Shown here piece by piece: positions 24,701 through 41,203 of a DNA stretch of 64,000 nucleotides. The notes under the pieces were generated by a model. The model had not been told where the DNA came from and ran no database searches. It was given only the letters and a program-made list of their open reading frames with translations. The first letter of the stretch is position 1. Each line of letters opens with the position of its first letter. The DNA is taken from positions 35,177,201 through 35,241,200 of the forward strand of contig OZ038422.1 of assembly GCA_964036155.1 (NCBI GenBank), written 5' to 3'. The translations under genes and the position numbers were made by a program. This stretch comes from Diploscapter coronatus. Lineage: Eukaryota; Nematoda; Chromadorea; Rhabditida; Rhabditidae.

Positions 24701-26945
24701 AGGAATAATGAATAATGAGAAGGAGAAACAATGAAGGCAACGTATTGTCTGCATTGTGTGTTGTGATAATTGTGTAAATCTGTACCGAAGGACCAGGGCC
24801 CAAGTCCTCTTGAACAATTTGATCTTCGTTCTCCAACAATTCCATTGCATGACTGTCGACATCAAGAGCCTACAATTTGAAGACAATTCGTAAATGTGGA
24901 GTGATGTTGTGAGGACGTGCGCTATAGTTAGGGTGCGTTCATGCTCCGGCTCACGCTCACATGAGCTGAAAAAAATAGCACGCGAATGTGAGAGACACAA
25001 GGACGATATGCTCTTTTCCTCTCTCACCCTCGCGTGTCTTCTCTCCTTATCTCTAACTATAGGTTCGTTATTTACGAATTGCCAAATTGGGCGAATTACA
25101 AAGGGGAATTACATTTGTGTTGCAGTTGACTACAGCCTTTATCAAAGCAGGCATTTGATCGAGGTAAATGTCGTTTGTTTCTCTTTCTCCTTCGTGAAAT
25201 CGGTCCAACTTTGTGTGGCTGAAAATGGGCAGTTTAGAAGGGAATTCATCACTCTTCAACTGACATGTCATCGACATCGACTTGCATAAGTGCATTGCAG
25301 ATGGCCTGCACAACATCCTTGTCTGTGTTCGCCAACAGGGCAGCTGTTTGTACTTCGTCTCGAGAAACACAGGGTATCTTGGAGAGGGACATATCTTCAT
25401 TGGGGAAGGGAAGGAGGTTCAGATCTAATAAGTCAATTTGGATTCATTCAAAATTTACAGCGATAAATTTACAGTTTGTCATTGAGTGGGTCGCGACAAG
25501 AGTAAGTGGGTTGCCCACAATCGAAAGCCTGTCCATCATTTCTCTGTGAGCCTGAATTCTTATTTCATTTCATTCAGTTCTATTTAGGGCTTAAAATTTG
25601 TGACATTCCCATGTTTAACATGGAAGTGTTAAAAACTCTAAGGCCTGTTCCCAAATTGAACCTGTTCAGCTTGTGCGTGTTTCCTCCTCTGTTCCTCGAC
25701 AATCTTGGAGAGTTGCTCCTGTCGAATTCTCTCCGCTTCCTCCCTTCTTCTCTGTTCTTCAGCCTCAAGTCTCTGTTGCTCTGCCAATCTAGCAGCTTCT
25801 TGTGCCTGTCAATTCAATTCATCCTCTCATTCCAATGCTAACCTTCCCTTACCAATCTAAGCTGCTCCAACTTTTCCCGTTCTTCCCGTTCTCGCAATTC
25901 GAGAAGTCGTCTCTGTTCCTCTTGTTCCTAATAACTCATCTCTATTTCTCTATTCAAGTTCATTTCCTTACCCTAGCCTGTGCCCTAAGCAAGTCCTCCC
26001 TCTGCTGCTGCAATAGTTGTTCTTGCTGCTGTCTGTATCTCCTCTCCTCCATCTGTCTTCTCTGCTCTTCGAGAAGTCGCTGTTGATGCTGCAACTCACT
26101 ATTCTAATTTGTCTGAAGGAATTTCGACGAACAGTCAACTGGGCCTGTTGCTGCTGCTGTACTTGCGGCTGCACGAACACGCTGTTTCCCATCGACAATT
26201 GGGGATTGAGGAGTTGTTGTTGCATCGTCTGAAAATTGGCAGATTTGAACGAAAAGCGAGGGAAGACAGCAGATTTCTCAAAATTCAACCTGCGGAAAAA
26301 ATAGCACATCGTTTCGAGAGAAAGAAGGACAACATGCTCTTTTCCTCTCAATACGACACGCTATTTTCTGCGGATTGATTTGCGGGTCGAGTTTTGGGAA
26401 GTTCGAGTGAAAGAAGACAGACCTGTTGCTGTTGATGCTGAGTCTGTGCCTGTTGCTGGAAGATAGGCTGAATCTGCTGGGCTGCCTGTGTCTGCATCAT
26501 CAGATATTGCTGTTGTTGGAAATCCAACATCTGCAAAACAAATTCACTTGGTTTTCCTCGGCAACATGTATTTGTCGTGATGACTTGAGTTATAGATAAT
26601 AGAGTAAGGATGAAGGTAAGAAGAAATAGCGTGGGAAAAGTAGATCATGTCATCGCGACATAACGACAAATACGAATTCCCATTTTTCTCTGCACAATTT
26701 AGCTCCCTTCTAACCTGATTATTTCCGTAGTTGACGTTGAATGGGGGAAAGTTGATGTACGGCTGCTGAATGAGCATCTGCGGGTTGTACTGCCCCACTG
26801 GAGTCCCACTCACTCCGCTCCCACTCGCTCCCATCTGATTGATCTGATTGCCCATTCCCATGTTCATATTGTTCTGCAATTCACAACGCTTAATTTGCAC
26901 AATCGATCCGCAGCTTTGAGTTACCTGCAGTTGATGTGGATCCAT
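15770..26945 (-). CDS. scc-2: Cohesin loader subunit SCC2/NIPBL (Nipped-B; PQN-85 type)
   Basis: One 11-kb gene of many exons. ATG at 26945 (MDPHQLQ). The N-terminal exons are Gln/Asn/Met-rich (NNMNMGMGNQINQMG, FQQQQYLMMQTQAAQQ, QQQLLNPQLSMGNSV). A Q/E/R coiled-coil region follows (QHQQRLLEEQRRQMEERRYR, 26.1-25.7 kb), then charged linkers. The HEAT-repeat core matches NIPBL closely: DEEDYRRLF-like GEEDYRRLFDGFLQDLLLAL and CLDYLGSITARLRKDLKL near 21.2-21.0 kb, SLRTKAMRCLTQIIEADHEV and AAVREATLELLGKFIVAREQ near 19.9 kb, RRISDEEGVKKLVIDTFNGL near 19.5 kb, LIPPYESIPTLIAMTTDPLV near 17.5 kb. The C-terminus is acidic (EEGDEEMADEAEVQAEEEMA) with TGA at 15770. SCC2, with MAU-2/SCC4, loads cohesin on chromatin. 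The C. elegans gene was named for its prion-like Q/N-rich end, which is present here. Introns at 20.0, 21.7, 24.9, 26.3 and 26.6 kb hold fold-back elements. Confidence 0.93.
20008..20121. mobile_element. Fold-back MITE family A, copy in scc-2 intron
   Basis: The ends TTCTCAAAGCGTGACCCACA and TGCGGGTCGAATTTTGAGAA are inverted copies. The centre holds GAGAGATTAAGGAGACATG and its inverse CCTCTCTCG. This is the family recurring at 26.3, 31.4, 39.3, 42.0, 47.2, 47.7, 61.9 and 63.9 kb. Confidence 0.85.
21700..21808. mobile_element. Fold-back element family D in scc-2 intron
   Basis: GGCCTCTTGTATTTCACGCC at the left is paired with GGATGTGGAATAGCAAAAGG at the right, around a pyrimidine-rich core (TTTTCCCTAC then CTCCTCAAAAAGTG). 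A sister copy with the same core is at about 60650-60745. Confidence 0.65.
24888..25075. mobile_element. Element related to fold-back family B, scc-2 intron
   Basis: GTGAGGACGTGCGCTATAGT at about 24909-24928 and CTCTAACTATAGGTTCG at about 25049-25065 correspond to the ends of the copies at 40.7 and 48.4 kb. The inner part has a different sequence with its own short repeats of GGCTCACGCTCAC type. Confidence 0.5.
26271..26404. mobile_element. Fold-back MITE family A, copy in Q-rich part of scc-2
   Basis: The ends TTTCTCAAAATTCAACCTGC and GCGGGTCGAGTTTTGGGAAG are inverted, with AATAGCACATCG / CGACACGCTATTTTCTGCGG inside them and a GAGAGAAAGAAGGACAACATG / CATGCTCTTTTCCTCTC core. Confidence 0.85.
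26560..26682. mobile_element. Fold-back element in scc-2 intron
   Basis: CATGTATTTGTCGTGATGAC near the left end is answered by GTCATCGCGACATAACGACA then AATACG near the right end. The intervening part is A/G-rich. A single copy is seen. Confidence 0.6.
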
Positions 26946-27580
26946 GATGAATTAGTGCTAGAAATGGTCGATTTGACTAATTGATGGGGCAGTTCTGTTC
27001 ATTCAGGAATTATGCAGAGGGAATGAGAGCGAATGGTCGAATGGCTCTATCGATTTCGGAAAATTATCGATTGGTCGAATTGGTGTGCAGAAGCAGAATT
27101 AGGGGATAGAAATTGATGCGATCTGGCAGAATGCCTTCTGCAACGTCGCGAAGACAGATATAGAATATTAGACGAAGTAAATCTGTCAATTCAATACGCA
27201 AAACTCTTCATCGAGAGAAGATGGAAGCGAAAAAACGGGCAACGATGTTGGAGGTCAGAACGCTTATTGCCAGTGCAGATAGCGAGCCAAGTTTTGTATA
27301 CTTTTGCAAAGGAATAAAGATTGCGGGAAAATTATGCAGGAGAGGACTCGATTTTTAATTCAAATTTTTCATGCTAGAAAAAAATCCGAAGAAAACCTAC
27401 CGGCTTTTGTGATTTGCCCAGTTTAATTCACGACTTCGAAGTGACGAAGAGACAACACGACACCGAAAAGAGCAATAAGCACTGGAAAAAGGGGATTAGC
27501 TGATAGCTATTAGAAGTAGTGAAACTAAATATTCAGCACCTCGCAGAATCAAAATAAAACTAAAATGGTAGGACTACTTG
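26946..27580. other. Upstream region of scc-2
   Basis: Noncoding, about 635 bases. No gene or RNA recognised. It must include the promoter of scc-2. Confidence 0.4.
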
Positions 27581-27584
27581 ATTC

Positions 27585-28580
27585 AACAAGCCTAAAGTAG
27601 AGACCGCCAGCCATTTTGCCAAATTCACTCTGGTACCATGTTTTCTACATTTTTCAGGGTCTGAGGTGCCCCTCTAAACATCCCCACCGAAAAAACCGCG
27701 AAAAAATACGTCACTGATGAAAAAATTGATAAAATTTAACGCGAAGAATCGGAAAAATCGCTCCTTTTCGTGGACAAGGGAAAGGGGCGTGGCCTATCTG
27801 CAAAAGACACTATGCCGCTCGCTTTCCCCTTTCTTTCCCTGCCTTTGGGGATCTTTTTCTCTGCACTCTCTTCCATTCAGTATTGGCTTCTTTTATATTT
27901 TCGCGAATTATCAGGATCTCAGTCGCGGGTACTAGGATTTTTCTGATTTTTTCACCGAAGACGGATAATTGACCAACTAATCAAAATATGAAATAAAAAA
28001 ATATGTACCTTTCAAGATATGCCTAGGGTGATCCAATTTAGCAAAGACAAAAAAATGGTCATTTTGAAATTAATTTTAAAAATATTTTTTGATAAAATTT
28101 CGTTTTTTTCTTTTGAATAACGTAATTAGAGAGTACCAAATTTTATTTTAGTCAAGTTTTCGGACGATTTCAGTGATCCTTTGTCAAGATACAGGACCGC
28201 AAAGGCGAGCATCTATTATTACCTCGAAAAAAGTTGCGGGTACTAGGATTTTTCTAATTTTTAAATATTTTGTACATTTCAACTAGGTGTACCGATTCAT
28301 CAAAAAAAATGAAATGTACCTTTTTTATAACTCGAAATATTAGCATTGTCGTAATTTGGTGTGCATTTGACGCGCATTTGCGGACTTATTTCGCGCCCAA
28401 TCAATAAATCGATATCACCACGTGAAAGAGCGGTATCGAATTGTATAGTAGGTACCGATCAATTACTAAAAACAAAAATAAAACAAAAAAAATCGGCGAT
28501 AATCGAAAGGGCTATCAACTATGGACACTTTTGAATCAAGTGAAAGGGGCGGGGCTTGGCGGTCCCTAGCCTAAAGACAA
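27585..28580. mobile_element. Possible ~1 kb nonautonomous element
   Basis: CCTAAAGTAGAGACCGCCAG at the left end and GGCTTGGCGGTCCCTAGCCT at the right end are imperfect inverted repeats. Inside, a block containing GCGGGTACTAGGATTTTTCT occurs twice (about 27924 and 28236) as direct repeats. Two GGGGCG(T/G)GGC strings also occur. No open frame with family features is present; base composition is strongly A+T in the middle. Confidence 0.5.
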
Positions 28581-28928
28581 CTTATGCATGGAAATTCATT
28601 CTTGTCACCAAGATTAACACTGCACACTAAAGTTTAAAACTTATATTTTCTTTCAGATTTTCAAATTCAATAATTTATTGTACTTTGTCGTTTTCGTTTC
28701 AGGTAAAGAAATAACCTTTACTTTTACAGCTCTTTTTCTGCATGGCTCGAGATCATTTTCATTTTCGTTTCTGCCCATCGACCGATATGCTTCGAAATCG
28801 TCGAAAAGTCTCAAGTTTGATTTTCTTCTCTTCCTCTTGTGGAGGCTCCTCCTCTGTTGTCGTCTCTTCTATTGAAGTGAAAGTTGCTACCTGAAAATCA
28901 TGCTATTTTCATTTCCGTTTTTTTTCAA

Positions 28929-29574
28929 TCAAAATAGTCTAGCCTGTAAAATAGCAGGAGTCTGAGTAGTTGTTGTGGTTGTCTGCAGGCGGGCAGCCCT
29001 TGTGCAAGTGCATCGGATGCTCGAAGTCCGCATGGCGAACGAGTATTTCCGCAGGGGGAAAACGACGTGGCCATCCAGACCCAAAGCTCGTTTCGGACCT
29101 GCAAACATTGGTCAATTTTCTTTAACCCCGAAAATAGCTCACCAGTCTGATTTTTCCAGTCCCATATTTCGAGCAGACAGCCCGGCCTCACAATGGCCAC
29201 CATCGCTGCATCGTCGTACTAAAGCAATTCTTCTACGCTCTGCCAATAATTGCTCACAAACTGACCATCGCCCCAAGCACTCCGTCCCCATTGACTTTGA
29301 TCATGAACTTCTCGTGGTATTCGTCCTCGAGGCAGGATTCGAGTGAATGGAGCACTGCGCAACAGGCAGGGCAGATGGACGTGGCGTTGCAGTGTGTGGG
29401 GCTAATCATCGCTGAACGGACTGGGGACAAGGGGAACAGGAGGGTAGTGGAGAGGAGGAGCGGACAGAGCAGAGTAGTAGGGATGCTGGAGATGCACAAT
29501 GACAGGGATAGCAGAGGTGGCAGAGCTACGGGCAGAGGACGGTGCATTCTGCCATTCTGAGCCAATCTGAACAT
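28929..29574 (-). CDS. Secreted protein of unknown family
   Basis: Three exons join in frame. Exon 1 runs from ATG at 29574 (or the in-frame ATG at 29547, MHRPLPVALPPLL) to GGGGCGATG|GTCAGT. Exon 2 begins YDDAAMVAIVRPGCLLEIWD and ends KNQTG. Exon 3 begins PKRALGLDGHVVFPLRKYSF and ends with a Thr run (TTTTTT) and a stop at 28929. A GC-type or other donor just before that stop could add a further acidic exon (about 28880-28700, TSIEETTTEEEPPQEEE). The N-terminus is a very long hydrophobic signal region. The mature part has paired Cys (CNATSICPACC). I do not recognise the family. Splice phases agree, which supports a real gene. Confidence 0.6.
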
Positions 29575-30323
29575 TTCCCGTACGAATGCATCAAAATCAA
29601 TTCGTTGTTTATTTAGAGGAAGTGAAAAACAAAGAGGGACTATCTGTTAGGAGATGAGCAGTGTATTCGAGTTGTGACATTCGATATTCGATAGCGTCGA
29701 AAACTTGAAGCGCGGAAAATTCGATTCCAAACAACTAAGTCTACACACTCAGTCATTCACAGCAAGATACTACTTGTTCCGAAAGAGATCGATAGAAAAA
29801 TGATAAGCAAGATTGCACCGATGAGAAGGAATATATCGAGCGGAAGACTGAGGATTTTTGAGGAAGTGGAAAAAGTCTTCTGGCAAGAAACAGCAGCTCT
29901 TTTCCTCTTCATTGTTGTTTGACCTCACTAACACTTTTCAGTTTCTTCGTCTTTTCGACTCCGTTTTTTCTCGCTTCTCATGTCTCTCCTTCTCGTGAAT
30001 ATTACACTTGATTCCACACGTTCACTTGGATAAATGATTCTCGATGAAAAGTGGCTGTTGAATGATGGCATCACAATCACTATATTACCATCCAATTCAC
30101 TACGAGAAAATGCAACTCCACCAATTTCGAACATTTTCTATATCAAACGTAAGGAATTTTTATGTGAAAGAAACCAAAGGAAAACATTGAGATCATATAG
30201 TTCATCAATTCGAATTCGAAATTTAGGAGTTCGCATATTCTTCGATCTTTGGAGCTTCAAAAGACTTGGCAATCAAATGCAAATTTACCTAAATTCGACA
30301 AAATTTAGAATAGTCTGTACTGT
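29575..30323. other. Intergenic spacer, nuclear receptor 3' flank
   Basis: About 750 bases without supported coding sequence. Mixed A+T-rich DNA between the secreted-protein gene and the nuclear receptor, both on the minus strand. Confidence 0.4.
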
Positions 30324-32618
30324 TTAGCTTGAATGACTGCTCTGACAGCTCGTCGTCACAGGCACTTCCTCCTCATTCTTGACCTCCTTCCAGATTGTAC
30401 CCGAGACGTACACGAACGAGATGATTTCGTGCATGGCAGTGACCGCATTCAGCAGCGACTCCAGGAGAAACATAACATTGCCGATTTTGACTGAGAAGTC
30501 GACTCCTGCAATATTGAAATGAGTAGGAAATACTCCCCCTTTTGCCCCTCAAAAATACTTTTGCAGAGAGAGAGGGAGGGAGTATCCGCGAGAATTAACT
30601 GCTGTGCTCTGCGTCTCTGCACCGTGTATTCCATATTGCGCCCTTCGCGGATACGCGTTCCGTCTCCTCAGCAAACTTTTTTCCGAGACAATGAAGGGTA
30701 TGAGAAATGAGATGAATTCCCCTACCGACTGCCTCGAGGGAATGAGCCAACTCGGCGAACATTGCGTGACGAGAACGCTCGGCTGCAGGCAGACGCTGCA
30801 TAGGGGCTACTGAAAGAAGGATGAAGAATTAATAAATTTAGAATAGAAGAAGAAAACGAACTCACCTGATTGAGATAGGGAAACATAGAAGAGAATAGCC
30901 GAGTCTGTTTCGTCTAAATGAGCACTTTGAATGGTTCGAGCACAGGATTGCACGAGCGTGGAGAAAGGAGATGAGCAGAGTCTGAAAATGCAGCTATTCT
31001 TCATTCAGTGCTTTGAGCTGTTCGGCGTCACTTTTTCTTCGGGAAAATGGTTATAACTTTCTATTAATGCATCATTTTAAAAATATTTCTTCACTGAAAA
31101 ATTGGTACAAATAAACGAAATTTGAGTCAATTTTAGAGACTTTCGTCGGACAAAGCAAAAAGAGAGCAAAGCATTGTATCATTGAACCGAGTGAATTGAC
31201 CTGGCGAGTGAGGCCGGCTCTGAGACAGTGGGGTCTTCCATGAAGAAGAGTGAAATGTAGTGCTCGTTGAGTTCGACAAAGGACCGATTGGGCAGAATGA
31301 GTCTGTCGAGTTGAATGCCGCCCCCTCGCGCTGTGCAGAAGAGTGTCTCGTGCAGGAAGTACATGAGGAAGATGTCACGAACCGGAGGCTCCTCAAAACA
31401 CATCAATTTGCATTCAGACTTCTCAAAACGCGACCCGCAGATAAATAGTATATCTTATCTAGAGAGAAAAGGAGGGTATGCTCTTTTCCTCTCTCGATAT
31501 GCTATATTATTTTTCTGCGGGTCGAGTTTAAGAAACCGGTTTGCATTCCATTTTCTATAGAGGATGTGACTGATATGACTGACCAGATCGCACCAATGTG
31601 CACAGACGAGAATATCGCTGTCGTTGTCGAAGATGAGCTCGCGAATGAGCGAGTGGCCATTCGCCAGACACCGGAATATCTCGAATTCCTCTTGCAACGC
31701 GTGACGCAAACTCGAGAATATCGTGCGCTGGAATTCGGAGTTCGAGACTTTTGATATACTCTATGTCTTTACCTCATTTGGCATGGGCATAGGTGGTTCG
31801 TTGTGGAGTTCTCGCCTCAAATGGAGAATCCTCTCGACGATCGTCTCATCCACTCCAGGCTGTTGCTGCAGCTGTGCCTGCTGTGCAGCAGCAGCAGCAG
31901 CAGCCAGAGCCCTGGCCCGATCCCTTACAGCTCCACTCAGCGGCAGAAAGGCCGGTGCAGAAGATCGTTTGGCCCGAACTTCCTGGGGCAGCATTCCCAC
32001 AGCCAGGCACTTCGTGAAGCGGCAATATCGGCAACAGCCGCCCTTCTTCGATGGGTCTAAAAATCTTTGGCTTTAACCAAATGCACTTGATATCCAACAC
32101 TAGTCATAGACCAGACAAGGAGCCAGAAAAGCTGGACAATTTTTCTGCTACAAGCATGATACGATTTTGAATAAGCCTTTTTAGAATTAGGGAATTGGAA
32201 AGAGTCTAACCGTAAATGACAGAGCATTTTCTCGTTAAGCAGTAGTAGACCTTCTGATCAGAAATACTTCTTCGAACTGAAAATGCATACAAAATGTAAT
32301 GACTTTACACTACAGTATTCTTTCATTCTTCTATTTATCCGCGTTGAGTCTCGAAAAGGATAAACCCTTCTTCTTTAGCCCAAAGACTGGATTAGTCGAG
32401 AGGCATTTCGAAGCCTTCGTTCGAGCAACTCGTTGAAGTTATTCGTAAAGTGTCTACAGTAAGAAAAAAGACCATCTGTCAGACTTACAGAAAGCGCCGC
32501 AAGCAGCACAGGAGAGACACCCGAAGTGGAAGCCCTCTGCGCGATCAGCGCAGACTAAGCAACGCAGATCTTGGGGAATGCCGTCCACTGGCGGAGGGAG
32601 CATGCTGAAATTGGACAT
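30324..32618 (-). CDS. Nuclear hormone receptor (nematode NHR)
   Basis: ATG at 32618 (MSNFSMLPPPVDGIPQD). The DNA-binding domain spans three exons: CLVCADRAEGFHFG, SCAACGAFFRRSISDQKVYY and CLTRKCSVIYD, then GGCCRYCRFTKCLAVGMLPQ. All eight zinc-binding Cys of the two fingers are present. The P-box reads CAACGA, unlike the CEGCKG of vertebrate receptors but like the expanded nematode receptors. A hinge with an Ala run (RARALAAAAAAAQQAQLQQQ) follows, then ligand-binding-domain exons: EFEIFRCLANGHSLIREL, PPVRDIFLMYFLHETLFC, DETDSAILFYVSLS, RHAMFAELAHSLEAVG and NAVTAMHEIISFVYVSG. The gene ends at TAA 30324. It is a ligand-regulated or orphan transcription factor in the nucleus. Target genes cannot be told from the sequence. 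Confidence 0.88.
31416..31539. mobile_element. Fold-back MITE family A, copy in nuclear receptor intron
   Basis: GACTTCTCAAAACGCGACCC with GCAGATAAATAG and its inverse CTGCGGGTCGAGTTTAAGAA enclose GAGAGAAAAGGAGGGTATGC and CTCTTTTCCTCTCTCG. It lies between two ligand-binding-domain exons. Confidence 0.85.
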
Positions 32619-35600
32619 CTTGATAGAGGGGGAATGCAGGTGTATGAAGACTTGAATTTAGAAGCAGAGTTTGGCCAGACAATCAGTTGGGTCTGAGACA
32701 GAGACGGCGACATTGTAGACTGTGAGAAAAAGCGAGCAAAGGTACAAGAATGGGAAAATGGAAAATGTCTCAAGGATCATTCCACGTTTGAACTCTGAAA
32801 AGCTTGAAGAGGCCAGCAGATCAGACTTACTTCTTCCGCATTCGGGCTGCTATTTCGGTTATGAGAGCGATCAGAGTCATAGAATTTCTAGAGACTAAAT
32901 GAAGGAATGTTAGAAACGGCTGAGCGAAAGCAAGTCCACTTTGGGTGGAAAAGGGGGTTTAAATACAAGAAAGTTGCCGACGCAAAGAGCAACTAAGCTG
33001 TTGAAGTTGGGGAGATGGGCTAATAGTCAGTCCCCTTCAGTCCTTTTATCAAGTCGTTATCCTTGCATCCTGCATTCCTCCTTCCAGGCTCATCTCATAT
33101 CATTCACATGCAATTCTCGCTTCATCTGTGTGCAGTTAATTTGGCTCCGCCTCCTCTTTGGACAGGAAATACGCAACGAGTATCGAGGAAGAAATACACG
33201 AAATTTCATAATCACGAAGACTTGTTTGAGGCAGGATTTGCGAGGGTTTGGGAGGCTGTTTTGAAGTTGATTCAAATCTTTCTCTTCTCTGTGTAATAGC
33301 ATGTAATTCACTTCCGTGTGAGTTTCGTAAATTCGACCGATTATTACCCTCTCTGTCTTCCTAAGCATTTCCTTATTTGATATCAAAATTTCGGCAGGGA
33401 AGACATGAAAGTATTCCCACACGAAGGGTTGCTTTTTATGCGGCAAACGGCTTGGATTGAATTACTAAATTGAGCGTATTTCGCAGATTAAGCCCTTGTT
33501 TCGTAGTTTCGAAAGCAGAGATTAAGCACGTCCGAATCATGTGCTATTTTTAGGCCTTTGATGATTTCATTGCTTCCAAAAATAAAACTTTACGAATAAA
33601 AATATTTTCGTGAGTTGGAAGTAAATTACAGATTCATCATGATTATTTTGTGAATTTTTAATTTAGGGAGGGTAAAATTTGATTAGCGTTTTTGCCTTTC
33701 CAACATTATCCGGTAATCTAAATCCATGTGAAAATCTGCTTTCCTAATGCGACTTTTCGCAGGACTCGAATTGGAATGCGCTTTAGCTGCAATAAATCTG
33801 CTGACTTCTCTTCTCTTCAAGGTGATCCTTCCCAATACCTCTCAAATGCCATCCAGCCAAGTATCATTATATCATTTAATAACTATAACTTGCTCGATTT
33901 CGATGTTTTTTCTCATCGGATTTATCCACTTATTGACTTATCGCAACGCTAATCATGGGAAGTCTTTCATATTATTCTACGCCGCGAAAAAATCGTATTC
34001 TCAATTTTAATGCGATTTAAGATGTGTATTTCATGAAGAAAATTAGCACAAAATTTGATGAAACTACTTGTCACAAATAATTTCATAAAAATTAGATTTC
34101 TTTCCAAAGTTTTTGCGCAAAGTTGAAAGCTTTTCGCAGCAGATAGATAGTCTGTTAGATTAACGATGGAAGAAGGGGAGAAAGAGGAAGTGACTGTCTG
34201 ATGGATGATTGAATGAGGATTTGCAACAAGGAAATTCGAAAAGGAAGTTGTGAAATTCGTGTACACTTTTTAAGTTTGAATGACTCACCAGCAGCTGCAG
34301 AATGGAGTGCCGAACCACAAATAGGACTCCGAAGTTGGTGTCAAACAAGGGAGCAACTGGGAATGACATCGCGACAGAGACAGGGGATAGCAAGCGTACA
34401 TTCTGAATCGAAATTGCTGATTGTTGGAAGGAATGAATGAAAATGTTAAAACAACTAGAGTAAGTATATTGTCAATGGCCGATAACTTGAGACAAAATAA
34501 ATTATGCACAGATACGAATATGAAAAGTGCATTGCGGATTTACAAATAGTCGTCTGCCTCATTCCTTGAATATGACGTAATAGTGTGAAATTGACTGCAA
34601 ACAACGTGCATAAAAAGTCAGTGTCATTTACTTCGTCTCAAGTAGTCGGTCATTGACAATATCTGATAACTGAGACAGCAGCTATATGACAGAGGGCTTA
34701 ACTAGGGGACACTCCGTCAGTTCTTGAAATGCCTTGTTATTTAGTAACCGCCGACAGCTGACTTTATATAGAATAGTCGGAAGCAGAGCTCGAGCTGCTT
34801 AGTTTTGAAAGGGAGTTTTGATGATTTTCAATTGGCCCCGAGAGATAATGATAAGAGGGGGAGGAACAGGGATAATAAACTTCTTTTCTGCCTAGGAGTT
34901 GCTTCTCATTTGATTCGCTCTTTTGCTGATTTTCCCAGGTAAATCTGCCCCTTCCGTCTTGTGTCTTCCCGCCCACATTCTCCCTCTTCTTCCTTTTCAA
35001 AGTAACCCTTCTCCAAAGCAATGGTCTAATAATATGTGGCTATGAAGGAATAAAAACGGCTTATAAAAGGATCGCGCATCGGCTGTGGGCTCTAAGCAAA
35101 GCTTTCACCCACACCTAATCCGAGTCAATAAGTCCGCTTAAGCTCTCAAAACAGACGGATCATTAGTCGCTTATCGCGGAAAAGTTGCTTCATAACAAAG
35201 GATTAAGGGGAATTGTACAACTGCACAGAATAAACGGAATAAATATAATTGCAAAGAATTGCAGGCAGCTCATCATCTCTGATTAGAACTTACGTTTCTG
35301 TGGAGTGAATTTCATCGAATCGTCCTGTATCTGCCTTCTTCTAGAATTTGCTGCTATTGAATGACTGCTTCTGTTGGCTTCACCTTCTTCTGGAAATTTA
35401 CGGAACTAATTGTGCAAGTGTGAAAAACAAACATGAATATAGATAGGGGCTCATTCTATTCCTTTATTCACTTTCTCTAATCTCTCACCTTTCTTGCCAG
35501 TGCCGTCTATCGGACACTGCTCATTTACTCTACGTCTTTTGGCTGAAGGTGCTTTTTTTATCAAAGACGAGATAATATGGGAAAAATGCAAAAGGGGGAG

Positions 35601-36102
35601 AAATGGCGTTTGGTAACAAAGTACCATCTTCAGCCACTCGCATCATTTATATCAAAATCACTCTACCTGACCCTATTAGAGGAACAGGATTCTGCATAAA
35701 GCGGTCTACACAAAATTAACATGAAAATTTACTACTTCAAGTTTAGGTAAAAAATAAACTTCATATTTCGTACAAATTCAGAGAGAAATTGAACGTGACA
35801 TTTCTAAACATTGTAACAAACTGAATTTCACAGAAAATAGGTCAAATTAGACTACTGTCTAGACGAGAATAAAATAAACGGAGATCAATGGAACATTGCG
35901 ATTTGAAATAAAGAGTGAGGCATATATGATAAAGGTTAATTTAGAGAATGACTTGATGAATAATAGCGCTATAAAATGAACAATTCATTTCCTAGAATGA
36001 GGTTGACGATAAACGAAAATTATTATGATTGCTGGTCGAAATAAAGTACATAGAAAAATGGCAACACAGGAAAAAGGTACAATCAAATTGGACTAACTCC
36101 AC
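32619..36102. other. Large intergenic region upstream of the nuclear receptor
   Basis: Nearly 3.5 kb with no supported gene on either strand. It contains a fold-back element (34465-34665), a fragment of the AGGGCTTAACTAGGGGACAC repeat near 34690, and long A+T-rich tracts. Open frames of up to about 118 codons (for example 33090-33446) show no family features or splice-consistent neighbours. It should contain the nuclear receptor promoter. Confidence 0.45.
34465..34665. mobile_element. Fold-back element, intergenic
   Basis: ATTGTCAATGGCCGATAACTTGAGAC (about 34470-34495) is the near-inverse of GTCTCAAGTAGTCGGTCATTGACAAT (about 34637-34662). Ends of about 26 bases pair with few mismatches. Confidence 0.65.
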
Positions 36103-41203
<5,101 letters not shown>

